A stretch of DNA of 64,000 nucleotides from Parabacteroides sp. FAFU027 (lineage in GTDB: Bacteria; Bacteroidota; Bacteroidia; Bacteroidales; UBA7332): assembly GCF_022808675.1 (NCBI RefSeq), contig NZ_JAKZKV010000001.1, positions 186,001 to 250,000 of the forward strand, written 5' to 3'. The notes beneath the pieces are model-generated. The model saw nothing but the letters and a program-made list of their open reading frames with translations. It was not told the origin of the DNA and did no database searches. Every line of letters starts with the position of its first letter. The stretch's first letter is position 1. Positions 9,094 through 17,775 of the stretch are shown piece by piece. The position numbers were made by a program, and so were the translations under genes.

Positions 9094-10008
9094 ATGGTCA
9101 AGACGATGAAATCAATGATCTGCAAACAACTTTTTCGCAAACCTCTGCTTCTGACAATAATGGCAGGATTGAGTTGCTCCCTTTCCTCCTATGCCGCACA
9201 AAACGATTATTCAGCTTTGATGGATAGCATTGACATCCACAAGCCCAATTATATCAAAGTTTATCACCAAGTAAACAGAAACGAACTCATTCGTCAGATA
9301 AACGAATCTCCGGCATTTGCTCCGGGAAAAGAAAACTACCTTAGTACGGGAGCTCCTATCGAAGACGAATTTGAGAAGGAAAATGCCGACATGAAAGCGC
9401 AGATCGAGCTCCGATACCGGTTCACCAAAGATATTATGCCTTTTCATTCCTATCTCATAATGAACTACCGCCAGACTACTTTCTGGCACATCTTCGACAA
9501 ATCAATGACTCACAATTTCAATCCGTCTATCGGACTGACGAAGATTATCTTTAAAGGAAAACATATTATCGGAAGAGCCTCGTTGATGGCCGAACATGAA
9601 TCGGACGGTAGGGATTCGCTCAACAATCACGGGTGGAACAATGTCTCTCTGACAGGTGAGTATTTTTTCAATCCAAGGTTGCACTTTGAGGGGAAATTAT
9701 GGGCTCCCTTTGGTATCGGTAAGGAAAATTCTGATTTGATGAAGTATCGAGGGTATGGATATGTGGCTATTAGTGCAATGGATCGTTCAAAAATGGTCAG
9801 AGGCTCTCTCCTGCTCAATCCCAGAGGTAAGAATGACGGTGTAAACCTGACTCTGGATCTTAGCTTCAGGCTTTCGCAAAATGACAACCGCTATATATTC
9901 TTCCAATACTACAAAGGCTATGGCGAAGAGCTGCACAATTACAAACAATATCATTCGATTTTACGGGCAGGATTTGCCATCAAGCAGGATTTCGCATCAT
10001 TTTTCTAA
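9094..10008 (+). CDS. pldA: Outer membrane phospholipase A1
   Basis: This is an OMPLA-type phospholipase of 304 residues that would sit as a 12-strand barrel in the outer membrane and hydrolyse mislocalised phospholipids. The catalytic segment EHESDGRDSLNNHGWN, near residue 168, has the His-x-Ser pair and the following conserved Asn. Strand sequences such as YLIMNYRQTTFW and the terminal aromatic residue (FASFF) suit a barrel. A signal peptide follows the start; ATG at 9106 is an alternative start four codons later. The N-terminal 90 residues are longer than in enterobacterial PldA. It stands alone, with its own terminator. Confidence 0.9.
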   Translation: MVKTMKSMICKQLFRKPLLLTIMAGLSCSLSSYAAQNDYSALMDSIDIHKPNYIKVYHQVNRNELIRQINESPAFAPGKENYLSTGAPIEDEFEKENADMKAQIELRYRFTKDIMPFHSYLIMNYRQTTFWHIFDKSMTHNFNPSIGLTKIIFKGKHIIGRASLMAEHESDGRDSLNNHGWNNVSLTGEYFFNPRLHFEGKLWAPFGIGKENSDLMKYRGYGYVAISAMDRSKMVRGSLLLNPRGKNDGVNLTLDLSFRLSQNDNRYIFFQYYKGYGEELHNYKQYHSILRAGFAIKQDFASFF

Positions 10009-10027
10009 TCCATCAGCATAAATCAAA

Positions 10028-10065
10028 ACGAACCATCCGTAATATATGAATGGTTCGTTTTTTAT
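10028..10065 (+). terminator. Rho-independent terminator after pldA
   Basis: ACGAACCAT (10028-10036) pairs with ATGGTTCGT (10050-10058) and runs straight into a T-rich tail. It lies 20 bp past the pldA stop. Confidence 0.85.
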
Positions 10066-10103
10066 TTCATTTCAGAAAAGCATCACGATGCACTAGTAAA
10101 GAA

Positions 10104-10128
10104 AAAGGACGTTCCGTGGAGTGTCCTT
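10104..10128 (-). terminator. Terminator for the HIT gene
   Basis: AAAGGAC (10104-10110) and GTCCTTT (10122-10128) form a hairpin that, on the minus strand, is followed by TTTTTC. It lies 15 bp beyond the HIT stop and faces the pldA terminator. Confidence 0.7.
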
Positions 10129-10142
10129 TCATATTTCAGTGA

Positions 10143-10568
10143 TTATAATCCTGCTTTGATTTTGTCAATCATCTCAGCATATTCCGCATCTGAAAGATAA
10201 GTCTTCTGTGGATTCATTTCGATTACGCCACCGAAGTTATAGCCTCCCTCGTATTTAGGAACAATATGCATGTGCAGGTGAGAAAGTTTGTCAGAGAATG
10301 CACCGTAATTGATTTTAGCAGGATTGTAAGCCGATGCGATAGCTTTAGCTGTCTTAACCACATCACGCATAAAGGCGTTACGCTCTTCATCACTCAGTTC
10401 ATATAGCTCAACGCCGTGATCTTTGTAAACGACATTGCAACGTCCCGGGTGAGACTGTTCTTTGAAAAGAAAAATTTCGGAAACTTCCAGCTCGGCAATT
10501 TTGATCATCAATTCGTCTAGTACCGGCAGTTTTTGGCAGTACAGACATTCTGATACAGGTGTTGGCAT
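10143..10568 (-). CDS. HIT family nucleotide-binding hydrolase
   Basis: This 141-residue cytoplasmic protein belongs to the histidine triad superfamily. The signature HLHMHIVPKY near residue 100 supplies the His-x-His-x-His triad that cleaves nucleoside phosphoramidates or dinucleoside polyphosphates. CLYCQK at residues 8-13 is half of the zinc site found in many HIT proteins. Length and motif are normal. It is a single-gene unit with its own promoter box and terminator. The natural substrate is unknown. Confidence 0.88.
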   Translation of the reverse strand: MPTPVSECLYCQKLPVLDELMIKIAELEVSEIFLFKEQSHPGRCNVVYKDHGVELYELSDEERNAFMRDVVKTAKAIASAYNPAKINYGAFSDKLSHLHMHIVPKYEGGYNFGGVIEMNPQKTYLSDAEYAEMIDKIKAGL

Positions 10569-10609
10569 AATTGGTTTTGTTTTGGTAAATAATTGGTTTT
10601 AGCTGAATG

Positions 10610-10617
10610 CAAAGATA
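10610..10617 (-). promoter_or_regulatory. TAnnTTTG promoter for the HIT gene
   Basis: The minus strand reads TATCTTTG, an exact -7 box, 41 bp upstream of the ATG at 10568. No convincing -33 box was found. Confidence 0.55.
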
Positions 10618-10831
10618 TGTATTTATCAATAAGAAGAGCCTTCCATCTCTTTTATATCCTCAACAGATATCATCAAATATGGTATCCAAAATATCAAAAT
10701 CAGCCCTTCAATCATTCACTCATCAAAGAGCGTAAGGCATCTACCGAAAGTCCGGCTTCAAAATATATGGGTAAATCATACAAAAACATGTCCTATCTTC
10801 CACCCAAAGAATAACGAAAGAGGCTTCTGAC

Positions 10832-10839
10832 TATATTTG
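10832..10839 (+). promoter_or_regulatory. TAnnTTTG promoter for the sialate esterase-like gene
   Basis: TATATTTG lies 66 bp before the ATG at 10906. It overlaps the first codon of a longer reading frame from 10837, which supports the internal start. Confidence 0.55.
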
Positions 10840-10905
10840 TGCGGTTTTTTAATTACCACTATAATCATTCTGGATTATTTATTCACACAAAACATACTAC
10901 TTACT

Positions 10906-12363
10906 ATGAAAATCAAAACACTTCTCACCCCTGCCCTTGCGCTTCTGCTGGCTGCGGGAATCAAGGCCGAAATTACCTTGCCAAAAGTGCTTGGAAGCAA
11001 CATGGTGCTTCAGCGAAACCAATCCGTTCCCGTTTGGGGAAATGCTGATAAAGGCGAAAAAGTCACCGTAAAATTTGCCGGACAAACCAAAACCGCTGTT
11101 AGCGACACGTCCGGTTATTGGAAAGTGATGCTTACACCACTCAAAGCGTCAGAGAAACCTGCATCAATGACGATCAAAGGAAAAAACAAGATCATCCTGA
11201 ATAATATTCTTGTGGGAGATGTATGGTTGTGTTCAGGTCAATCAAATATGGAATACCCCCTGAATAGAAAAACAAAGAAATATCAGGGTCCCAAAGCGAC
11301 TCCCGATGTGGCAGCTGCCGAGCTGAAGAAAACACAACCGGATAATATCCGTTACTTCTACGTGGAAAAGAATTACAAACCCAACGAATATAAAACCAAA
11401 GGCTGGGTAAATGGCAACGACAGCGTCCTTCATAATCTGTCAGCTATCGGATACTTTTTTGCTCAGGAAATACATAAAGAGATCGGTGTACCCATCGGTA
11501 TTATGTCAATATCATGGGGCGGAACCCGCGTGGAACAATGGACACCTTACTGGGCCTACGAACAATCTCCAATCTTTAAAGAACAAGCTTCCAAAAAGGA
11601 TTTTAAGATTGACGGAATGCATCCCGGACAAATGTACAACAGTATGCTGGCACCGGTAATTCCTTTTGCAACCAAAGGAGTACTCTGGTATCAGGGAGAA
11701 TCGAATCTTATGGTACACGATAGCCTGCGCTATTGTGACAAATTTAAACTTATGGTGGACACCTGGCGTAATTTATTTGGCATAAAGAACTGGCCTTTCT
11801 ACTATGTACAGATTGCACCACACTATTATACACATCGAACTAAAGATCGCTTTCCGCATGATGTGGAAACACTGCCCATAACATGGGAAGTACAGTCTCA
11901 ATGTCTCAAAATCCCATCTACAGGTATGGCAGTTACCACTGATCTGGTCGATAGCCTGAAAGATATTCACCCATGGAACAAATGGGATGTGGCCCACCGC
12001 CTTGCATTGATTGCAGCAGCAAAAAGTTATGGAAAAAACATCGAATACTCCGGCCCGGTCTATAAATCAATGCAGGTAATGAATGATAAGATTATCCTGT
12101 CATTCGATCACATTGGCAGCGGGCTGATCAGTAAAGACGGAAAGCCGCTTACCTGGTTCACCATTGCAGGAGAAGATGGTAAGTTTGTACAAGCAGAGGC
12201 AAAAATTGAAAACAATCAGGTAATTGTCTATTCTCAAAATGTTAAATCACCAAAAAATGTCCGCTTCGGATGGCATGAAGAAGCACAATCCAACTTCTTT
12301 AATAAGGAAGGATTGCCGGCATCACCTTTCCGTACTGATGCTCCTACGTGGGAGATGAAATAA
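10906..12363 (+). CDS. Sialate O-acetylesterase-like secreted SGNH hydrolase
   Basis: This is an exported esterase of 485 residues, of the family that removes O-acetyl groups from sialic acid or xylan side chains. The signal peptide is MKIKTLLTPALALLLAAGIKA. A beta-domain follows (LPKVLGSNMVLQRNQSVPVWG, typical of the family). The nucleophile motif is GDVWLCSGQSNMEYP near residue 110, and GVLWYQGESN near 266 is the second conserved block. The C-terminal DIHPWNKWDVAHRLAL carries the catalytic histidine. The reading frame extends 23 codons upstream, but the signal peptide and the promoter favour 10906. Together with the CE2-like gene it gives this region two exported deacetylases. Confidence 0.88.
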   Translation: MKIKTLLTPALALLLAAGIKAEITLPKVLGSNMVLQRNQSVPVWGNADKGEKVTVKFAGQTKTAVSDTSGYWKVMLTPLKASEKPASMTIKGKNKIILNNILVGDVWLCSGQSNMEYPLNRKTKKYQGPKATPDVAAAELKKTQPDNIRYFYVEKNYKPNEYKTKGWVNGNDSVLHNLSAIGYFFAQEIHKEIGVPIGIMSISWGGTRVEQWTPYWAYEQSPIFKEQASKKDFKIDGMHPGQMYNSMLAPVIPFATKGVLWYQGESNLMVHDSLRYCDKFKLMVDTWRNLFGIKNWPFYYVQIAPHYYTHRTKDRFPHDVETLPITWEVQSQCLKIPSTGMAVTTDLVDSLKDIHPWNKWDVAHRLALIAAAKSYGKNIEYSGPVYKSMQVMNDKIILSFDHIGSGLISKDGKPLTWFTIAGEDGKFVQAEAKIENNQVIVYSQNVKSPKNVRFGWHEEAQSNFFNKEGLPASPFRTDAPTWEMK

Positions 12364-12374
12364 GAGAGGGAAAG

Positions 12375-12407
12375 TAAGAGCTGAAATAAAAATGGAATCA
12401 GCTCTTA
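12375..12407 (+). terminator. Hairpin just after the esterase gene
   Basis: TAAGAGCTGA (12375-12384) and TCAGCTCTTA (12398-12407) are perfect complements around a 13-nt loop; flanking GAGGG and CCCTC could extend the stem. There is no T-run, so termination is less certain than at the next hairpin. Confidence 0.45.
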
Positions 12408-12481
12408 CCCTCTACTCTATATTTCACCACAAAGATCCACATTCAATAGCACTGATAATCATATCAATAAATGTGATATCA

Positions 12482-12535
12482 AACAATGGCTATGCTCAAC
12501 CAATCATTGGAGGAGCATAGCCATTGTTGTTTTTA
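12482..12535 (+). terminator. Strong hairpin terminator
   Basis: AACAATGGCTATGCTC (12482-12497) pairs perfectly with GAGCATAGCCATTGTT (12513-12528), a 16-bp stem followed by GTTTTT. It lies 120 bp beyond the esterase stop and precedes the 21-bp repeat array. Confidence 0.75.
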
Positions 12536-12661
12536 AGAAGAAATATTCCAGGAAAATCAAATGTATAATGTATCTCTGAATCCCTTAAAATTCATCATCA
12601 TAATGGATAATCCCATCAGTATAAATGAAAAACCGGTTATTAGGATAGGTTCTTTGGGAAT

Positions 12662-13018
12662 GGAAATGGGAAGTTCAATCATCCGAATTTATAGTCCAAT
12701 AGTGAACATATATTAATCATGTTTGGATATTGATAGTTCGACTTTCGATATTGATAAACCAATTATTAATATAGATTAATCCGGTTTGGATATTGGTTAA
12801 TCCTTTTAAGATATGGAACTTCCAACTTTGAATATAGATTAATTATTATTGCGTAGGACTAATACCTTTTTACTGTAGGATAAACCAACTTTGAAAATAG
12901 ATTAATCAATTATCAATATGTATTAATCGTTTTACGATAATGATAAACCGGGAATGGATATATATAATCCGGGAATCAATAATACAAAATCAGGTTTGGA
13001 AAATGATCAGATAGAAAA
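12662..13018. repeat. Degenerate 21-bp tandem repeat array A (17 units)
   Basis: The segment divides into 17 units totalling 357 bp, which is 17 x 21; only two neighbouring units deviate (22 and 20 bp). Units share a loose consensus GGATATnGATnAATCCnnTTT; examples are GGATATTGATAGTTCGACTT at unit 4 and TAATATAGATTAATCCGGTT at unit 6. No reading frame stays open through it and identity between neighbours is low, so it is not a CRISPR array or a recent slippage product. It fills most of the 852-bp gene-free gap 12364-13215, between the esterase terminator and the terminator of the next minus-strand gene. Confidence 0.85.
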
Positions 13019-13121
13019 GCGGATATATGAAACAGCAGATATCCTGTTTCAATCATAAAGGCAGATATAAAAAGTTGAAGTCTCAAAAGGCTCTTATTCT
13101 CATTATACTATCATGAAAGGC

Positions 13122-13162
13122 TTAAAAAAAACCCTAACAGGTATTCAAAAACTGCCAGGGTT
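13122..13162 (-). terminator. Terminator for the 243-residue unknown gene
   Basis: AACCCT (13130-13135) and AGGGTT (13157-13162) with flanking partial complementarity form a hairpin, and the minus strand then reads eight T residues (13122-13130 region). It lies about 55 bp beyond the stop at 13216. Confidence 0.75.
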
Positions 13163-13215
13163 GGACTATCAAGATGCATTATAATCAAAATTGAAAATCA
13201 AAACAGGTGAAAGGG

Positions 13216-13947
13216 TTATTTGTTAAATGAGATATTACTAACAGCTTTGTATTGTGCAGATCCGGCTCCAAAAGCGGATTTTACATAATTCTTAACCGCC
13301 AAACCCACATCCACCAAACCAATACCGTCTTCATACAAGACCTGATCCCTCTTATTGGTATGAGTATCTACCAGTACGCTGGCAGATGTAATCGCCAGAT
13401 TGGCATTCTTGTACTCCACTGATTTTGCTGAAATCGCTTCAATAGTCAAATCGGGTTCGTTGGGCTTATATTCAGGAATTTCTTTGAGAAAAACAACAAG
13501 ACGGTTAAAGTTTGAGGCTTTCCGGTCATACGCAGCCAAATGTAAAGTATTGGATTTGCTTTCCGGGTCAGTTGCATTTTCTGCTGACTCGGTATTATCA
13601 GGCTTCTCGGAACTCCTCTGAGACCGCAATTCACGTATAATACTCTGGAACTGGTCAACGACCTCATTGGAAGCGCCTGATACCTTTACCGCATTGTTGA
13701 TACGGGTAACATACTTATCAAAACCTCCATAGAGTGTTTTCCTGAAGCTTATCGCATTATTCATCAGGACAGTTGCTGTATGGGTTTCCTCTATACATAC
13801 CCCTCCATCCTCTTTTAACTTTGATAAGTTGGAAATCAACAATACACTCCTCGACGGCTGGTATTTTTCTCCAAATGTCTCCACCCGGGAGATCATTTCT
13901 TCCATGCTGGTCACATTTTGTTCGTGTTTGAATTGTGATGAACGCAT
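13216..13947 (-). CDS. Conserved hypothetical protein, 243 residues
   Basis: I do not recognise this protein. It has no signal peptide or membrane segment and looks cytoplasmic. Residues 1-100 are mostly helical in character, 105-130 is a charged low-complexity linker rich in S, E, D and N, and 140-243 form a second region ending in SAQYKAVSNISFNK. The two-part layout with a flexible linker suggests two helical modules. It is transcribed alone, with a TAnnTTTG promoter about 200 bp upstream and a good terminator downstream. It is divergent from the small exported protein at 14433. Confidence 0.7.
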   Translation of the reverse strand: MRSSQFKHEQNVTSMEEMISRVETFGEKYQPSRSVLLISNLSKLKEDGGVCIEETHTATVLMNNAISFRKTLYGGFDKYVTRINNAVKVSGASNEVVDQFQSIIRELRSQRSSEKPDNTESAENATDPESKSNTLHLAAYDRKASNFNRLVVFLKEIPEYKPNEPDLTIEAISAKSVEYKNANLAITSASVLVDTHTNKRDQVLYEDGIGLVDVGLAVKNYVKSAFGAGSAQYKAVSNISFNK

Positions 13948-14149
13948 AAATTTTACATTTTACAGTAGATAACTTAATTCAATCTATCTCACACTTATTC
14001 GTCGGAACATCTCCATAATTAACGGCAGCTACAATCGCCGCAACCGACTAATAATCAATTCTATTTTCTATTTTCATCTTTCTCTTATTTCGGCCTCCTT
14101 TCTATATTATTATCCAACATAAAACATCGAATAACATTTATTACATTGG

Positions 14150-14178
14150 CAAATGTATTAAAACCCTACAACACACAA
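14150..14178 (-). promoter_or_regulatory. Promoter for the 243-residue unknown gene
   Basis: On the minus strand the -7 box is TACATTTG (14157-14150) and a TTG at 14178-14176 is a fair -33 element, 18 bp away. It would give a leader of about 200 nt. The adjacent AACACAC/GTGTGTT inverted repeat at 14169-14192 could be an operator shared with the divergent gene. Confidence 0.5.
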
Positions 14179-14363
14179 TGATTTAGTGTGTTATATTTTG
14201 TTATACACATTGTTTGAAGTTCATTTTAGCACTAAAACCAATGATAAAAGCTCAATTATTCGTCTTTTTGCTTAATTTAGTTGATAAATATTTTTCAGGA
14301 GTGTTGGTAGTCTGGGGATTTTTTGGGAGATTTGTGGGGAGAAGAAAAATAAATTTATCTTCA

Positions 14364-14396
14364 AAACCTGTCAGGTCTTTAAGACCTGACAGGTTT
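14364..14396. repeat. Perfect palindrome, copy 1 of a four-copy family
   Basis: Two perfect 16-bp arms (14364-14379, 14381-14396) flank a single T. Related palindromes with different arm bases sit at 39874, 50011 and 52262. It lies 37 bp before the ATG at 14433 and could fold into the leader of that gene. Confidence 0.9.
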
Positions 14397-14432
14397 AATA
14401 AAAGAACAAATAACAATAAACCTTACCCCTCC

Positions 14433-14780
14433 ATGAAAAAGAGATTCATATTTGCTATTATGGCTATGACGTTTATGCTGGCCAAAGCCGAAAACAAAGT
14501 ATCTGCCATCACTACGGCTCAAAATGATTCTATCACTGTCAAAAAACCGGCTGACGGCAGCTCATTCGAGAATGCAATTGTAATAACTGAAACCACAGAA
14601 GACAAAGGAGTAGCAGCCGAATATAAATGGATTAAACAGAATTATCCGGATGCCAGCGTAAGAGGACAGGTTTGTTCGGGCAAAAACAAAAGAAAGTATG
14701 ACATCATAGATATCATCACAAAGTCAGGTGAGAAAAAGAGTATCTATTTTGACATCACCAATTTCTATGGTAAATTCTGA
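14433..14780 (+). CDS. Small exported protein, 115 residues, unknown function
   Basis: A signal peptide (MKKRFIFAIMAMTFMLAKA) is followed by about 95 residues with no family I recognise. The mature part has a conserved-looking stretch SSFENAIVITETTEDKGVAAE, then KQNYPDASV and a C-terminal KKYDII-type strand region. The reading frame is open 73 codons further upstream, but that extension runs through the palindrome at 14364 and does not resemble protein, so 14433 is the better start. It is followed after 47 bp by the LprI-like gene in the same direction, and the two may be co-transcribed. Confidence 0.65.
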   Translation: MKKRFIFAIMAMTFMLAKAENKVSAITTAQNDSITVKKPADGSSFENAIVITETTEDKGVAAEYKWIKQNYPDASVRGQVCSGKNKRKYDIIDIITKSGEKKSIYFDITNFYGKF

Positions 14781-14827
14781 ATTGAATAAAGCGGAAAGTA
14801 TTTACTGATTCAGTAAAATCGTCATCT

Positions 14828-15382
14828 ATGAAAAAGACACTATTTCTACTATTCGTATTGTCATTACCCCAACTCTGTAATGCTGCTTCACCCAGGGAAA
14901 TCACAGCTCAGGAATTGGATAAATACAAAACTGAGATTCGTAAAATGGCAGCAGAACTCCGACAGAAACTCACAAAGAGTGATGATTTTGAAGGACTGAA
15001 TAAGGCTATTTGCATTGAGTTTCATACTGACACATTATACATCGAAAGGCTAATGGATAAAAGAATCTCTATAGACTATTCTACTGCCGGGATGATTAAA
15101 GCCGCCTATGATGCCGAAACGGATTATGACAAACTGCTGAATAAGTACTACAAATATATTCTCAAGAGACTAAATCCATCGGATAAAGAGATCTTGAAAG
15201 AAACTCAAAGATGCTGGATACAATACAGAGATTGCGAACGTAAATTTAATAGCACTATTTCAAAAGATGAATACTCTGGCGGAGGAACTATGCAGAGGAT
15301 ATTGGTTACGAACAGAGATCTCGATCTAACCCGGATGCGTGTCTTTGAACTGTACGATTATCTGATACGAATGACAGAATGA
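14828..15382 (+). CDS. Exported LprI-like (DUF1311) protein
   Basis: This 184-residue protein starts with a signal peptide (MKKTLFLLFVLSLPQLCNA). The C-terminal half resembles the lysozyme inhibitor LprI N-terminal domain (DUF1311): LKETQRCWIQYRDCERKFN near residue 122, a GGGTMQ turn and a closing helix DLTRMRVFELYDYL. Two cysteines are near residues 56 and 137. Such domains bind and inhibit lysozyme in some bacteria, but the family is broad, so inhibition is a suggestion only. It belongs to a run of small exported proteins from 14.4 to 18.6 kb, all on the plus strand. Confidence 0.65.
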   Translation: MKKTLFLLFVLSLPQLCNAASPREITAQELDKYKTEIRKMAAELRQKLTKSDDFEGLNKAICIEFHTDTLYIERLMDKRISIDYSTAGMIKAAYDAETDYDKLLNKYYKYILKRLNPSDKEILKETQRCWIQYRDCERKFNSTISKDEYSGGGTMQRILVTNRDLDLTRMRVFELYDYLIRMTE

Positions 15383-15511
15383 CAAAACAATGTGTACTCC
15401 TTATATTTACATACAACAATACGTCTTTATACTTCAGGAGTTTAAGCTGAAACAGCAAGATAAGACTAAATATCATACAAACAAAATAAGCAAACCCACA
15501 GACAATTCTCT

Positions 15512-16321
15512 ATGAAAATGAAAAAAATTCTCATTATCCTATTTATCACTATCGCAATTGTAAACATAACCAAGGCGCAGGATACTCTTTATATCTATAA
15601 AGCAGGTAATGTAATAGATAAACATGCTGTTTCCAATATTGACAGTATTACATTTACAAAGCCGGCAAAATCTACCACTGGTACTTTGACAGATATTGAT
15701 GGAAATATATATCATTGGATTACCCTTGGCAATCAAACCTGGATGGTCGAAAACCTTAAAACCACTAAATACAGAACCGGAGAAAGCATTAGTAATGTGA
15801 CAAATGCGACTTTGTGGTCAAATGCTACATTCGGCGCCTATTGTGCATATGAAAACAACATTACTAATGGCGCTAAATACGGATATCTTTACAACTGGAA
15901 TGCTGTTGTTGATAGTAGAAAAATAGCTCCTGCAGGTTGGCATATTCCAACTGATGCAGAATGGACAATATTAGTAAACTATCTGATTGCGAATGGATAC
16001 AATTATGATGGTACTACAACAGGAAATTATATAGCTAAATCATTAGCTTCCACTACGGATTGGAGTAGTTATTCATCCAATGGAACAGTCGGAGACAATC
16101 TCAGTAAGAATAATAAAACCGGCTTCACGGCTCTTCCTGCAGGATTACGTAATCTTAATGGATCTTTTTCCAGTTTAGGAACCGGAGCCTATTGGTGGAG
16201 TTCTACACCAAATAGCGACAATTCAAACAATTGGGGAAGAGGAATTTGCTTCTATAAAAGTGATTTATTTACCTATGCACCCAAGGATTGTGGTTTATCT
16301 GTGAGGTGTATTAAAGACTAA
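15512..16321 (+). CDS. Exported FISUMP-domain protein
   Basis: A signal peptide (MKMKKILIILFITIAIVNITKA) precedes a short beta region (DTLYIYKAGNVIDKHAV) and then a domain of about 200 residues of the Fibrobacter succinogenes major paralogous (FISUMP) type. Diagnostic pieces are DIDGNIYHWITLGNQTWMVE, GYLYNWNAV, APAGWHIPTDAEWTIL, GFTALPAG, YWWSST and the terminal GLSVRCIKD. The domain has a lectin-like or formylglycine-enzyme-like shape; its function is unknown. The protein is of normal length. It follows the LprI-like gene by 129 bp of AT-rich sequence. Confidence 0.87.
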   Translation: MKMKKILIILFITIAIVNITKAQDTLYIYKAGNVIDKHAVSNIDSITFTKPAKSTTGTLTDIDGNIYHWITLGNQTWMVENLKTTKYRTGESISNVTNATLWSNATFGAYCAYENNITNGAKYGYLYNWNAVVDSRKIAPAGWHIPTDAEWTILVNYLIANGYNYDGTTTGNYIAKSLASTTDWSSYSSNGTVGDNLSKNNKTGFTALPAGLRNLNGSFSSLGTGAYWWSSTPNSDNSNNWGRGICFYKSDLFTYAPKDCGLSVRCIKD

Positions 16322-16376
16322 TTGTTCGCAATGAAACAACAAACTTATCTTCAAACAAACACACAAACATCACATT

Positions 16377-16829
16377 ATGGGATTTATACAAGACTGGATC
16401 TTTGGAAAAGAGATCACATACAATGATAATCGAATTGGGGAATTGACTGCCCGGATAAGAAATAAAAAGAAAACTGATTGCGTCTGGACCGGAACCTATC
16501 TTATTCCGGGACAGAAAGCAGAAACCGTAATCATCCTCGAAGGGGATAGTAACACTCCTTTTTCCAGCCAGATCAAAGGTATCTATGCATTATTAGACAA
16601 TATACAAGATATAAACCATAAGGTAGAAGAATATTGGAGAAACCAACCAATCGTGAAACAATCATTTACGGCAGATTGGATGGACAGATATTATATTGAA
16701 GGAATAAGTCCCTGGGAAATTGAGGATAATAGTTTTGAAATCAGCTATGAGCCTTATGATAAAAATGATTCATCATATATTGCACTGATTTGGAAAGATC
16801 AGGAGATCAGGGAAGTGGAGATAAAATAA
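16377..16829 (+). CDS. Hypothetical protein, 150 residues, cytoplasmic
   Basis: I do not recognise this protein. It lacks a signal peptide and begins MGFIQDWIFGKEITYNDNRIGEL. It is rich in beta-strand and tryptophan segments and ends SYIALIWKDQEIREVEIK, a C-terminus seen in several small Bacteroidota proteins, including some proposed immunity proteins. No toxin gene is next to it, so I do not call it an immunity protein. It starts 55 bp after the FISUMP gene and ends 32 bp before the thioredoxin-like gene. Confidence 0.6.
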   Translation: MGFIQDWIFGKEITYNDNRIGELTARIRNKKKTDCVWTGTYLIPGQKAETVIILEGDSNTPFSSQIKGIYALLDNIQDINHKVEEYWRNQPIVKQSFTADWMDRYYIEGISPWEIEDNSFEISYEPYDKNDSSYIALIWKDQEIREVEIK

Positions 16830-16861
16830 AAACTGACATTTTACCCATAACATTTTGAACT

Positions 16862-17383
16862 ATGAAAAAACGATATGTTAGTAGCATTCTATTAAGTTTG
16901 TTCTGCCTGGTACTGTTTGCACAAACCGATCTGATAAAAACGGGGCAACAAGCGCCTGCTTTCAGCTATAAAACTGAAAGTGGAAAGTTTATGAAATCAG
17001 CTGAACTAAAAGGAAAAGTCGTACTCATCAACTTCTTTGCAACATGGTGCGGCCCCTGCCGGATGGAACTTCCCGTACTACAGGAAAAGATATGGAACAA
17101 ATACAAAGACAATGAAAAGTTCAGACTCATGATAATCGGGCGTCAACATACAGCTGAAGAGATTGCCACATTCAAAAAGAGTAATAAGTATGAAATGCCG
17201 ATGTTTGCCGATCCCGAAAAGAAGATTTACAGTCTGTTTGCGACTCAATACATTCCCCGTAATTATCTTATAGATGGAAACGGCAAAGTGGTTTATTGCT
17301 CTATGGGCTATTCGGAAGAAGAATTTCAGAAACTACTTGAAGAGCTGGATAAACTGATGGCCCCAAATGAATCTAATCTGTAA
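16862..17383 (+). CDS. Exported thioredoxin-like (TlpA/AhpC-TSA type) protein
   Basis: A signal peptide (MKKRYVSSILLSLFCLVLFA) is followed by a thioredoxin-fold domain of about 145 residues. The redox motif is FFATWCGPCRMELP near residue 63, and the cis-proline loop is TQYIPRNYLIDGNGKVVY. This is the usual layout of periplasmic TlpA/ResA-type thiol reductants or chaperones of disulfide exchange. The reducing partner is not evident nearby. It is of normal length for the family. Confidence 0.88.
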   Translation: MKKRYVSSILLSLFCLVLFAQTDLIKTGQQAPAFSYKTESGKFMKSAELKGKVVLINFFATWCGPCRMELPVLQEKIWNKYKDNEKFRLMIIGRQHTAEEIATFKKSNKYEMPMFADPEKKIYSLFATQYIPRNYLIDGNGKVVYCSMGYSEEEFQKLLEELDKLMAPNESNL

Positions 17384-17430
17384 AAAGTAATCTTATAATA
17401 ACATGTTTGCTACTTCAAATCTTTAATCCT

Positions 17431-17721
17431 ATGTCTGGTATATTCTTTATTTCATTTTTGACAGGTCTTATGAAAGGCGCTTTATTAATCGCTGTCGGTC
17501 TATTAATCAGCAGGTATTTCGAAACTTTGCTCGGAGTTATTAGAAGAAAACAAGAACCGGAAGAGACCCCGGACAATTACCAATACCATAAAATGATATC
17601 CCTGATAAAAATCATCGGATATATAATCATGCTGATGGGAGTCATAAACCTTTTATTGGTTATGATCACGTTGATATTTATGAACGGACATGGAATGGGT
17701 AATATGCATCTGAATTTGTAG
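17431..17721 (+). CDS. Small membrane protein, 96 residues
   Basis: Two hydrophobic segments (about residues 5-25 and 58-85) flank a charged loop RRKQEPEETPDNYQYHKM. The C-terminus is glycine- and methionine-rich (NGHGMGNMHLNL). I do not recognise a family. The frame is open eight codons upstream with a TTG, but ATG at 17431 gives the more usual inner-membrane N-terminus. It is 47 bp after the thioredoxin-like gene. Confidence 0.6.
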   Translation: MSGIFFISFLTGLMKGALLIAVGLLISRYFETLLGVIRRKQEPEETPDNYQYHKMISLIKIIGYIIMLMGVINLLLVMITLIFMNGHGMGNMHLNL

Positions 17722-17775
17722 TTTGGCTTCCACGTTCTTATTTCACACATAATGACAACATTAAAATCAGATACA

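Noticed and set aside
10593-10814. Plus-strand frame of 73 residues
   Set aside because: It overlaps the HIT promoter region, has no signal or family, and its composition is that of intergenic DNA.
12662-13018. CRISPR array
   Set aside because: The 21-bp units are contiguous and degenerate, without constant repeats and unique spacers, and no cas gene is near. The same holds for the arrays at 25194 and 41234.
16377-16829. Immunity protein of a toxin system
   Set aside because: The C-terminus recalls such proteins, but no toxin with a recognisable delivery or catalytic domain lies nearby.
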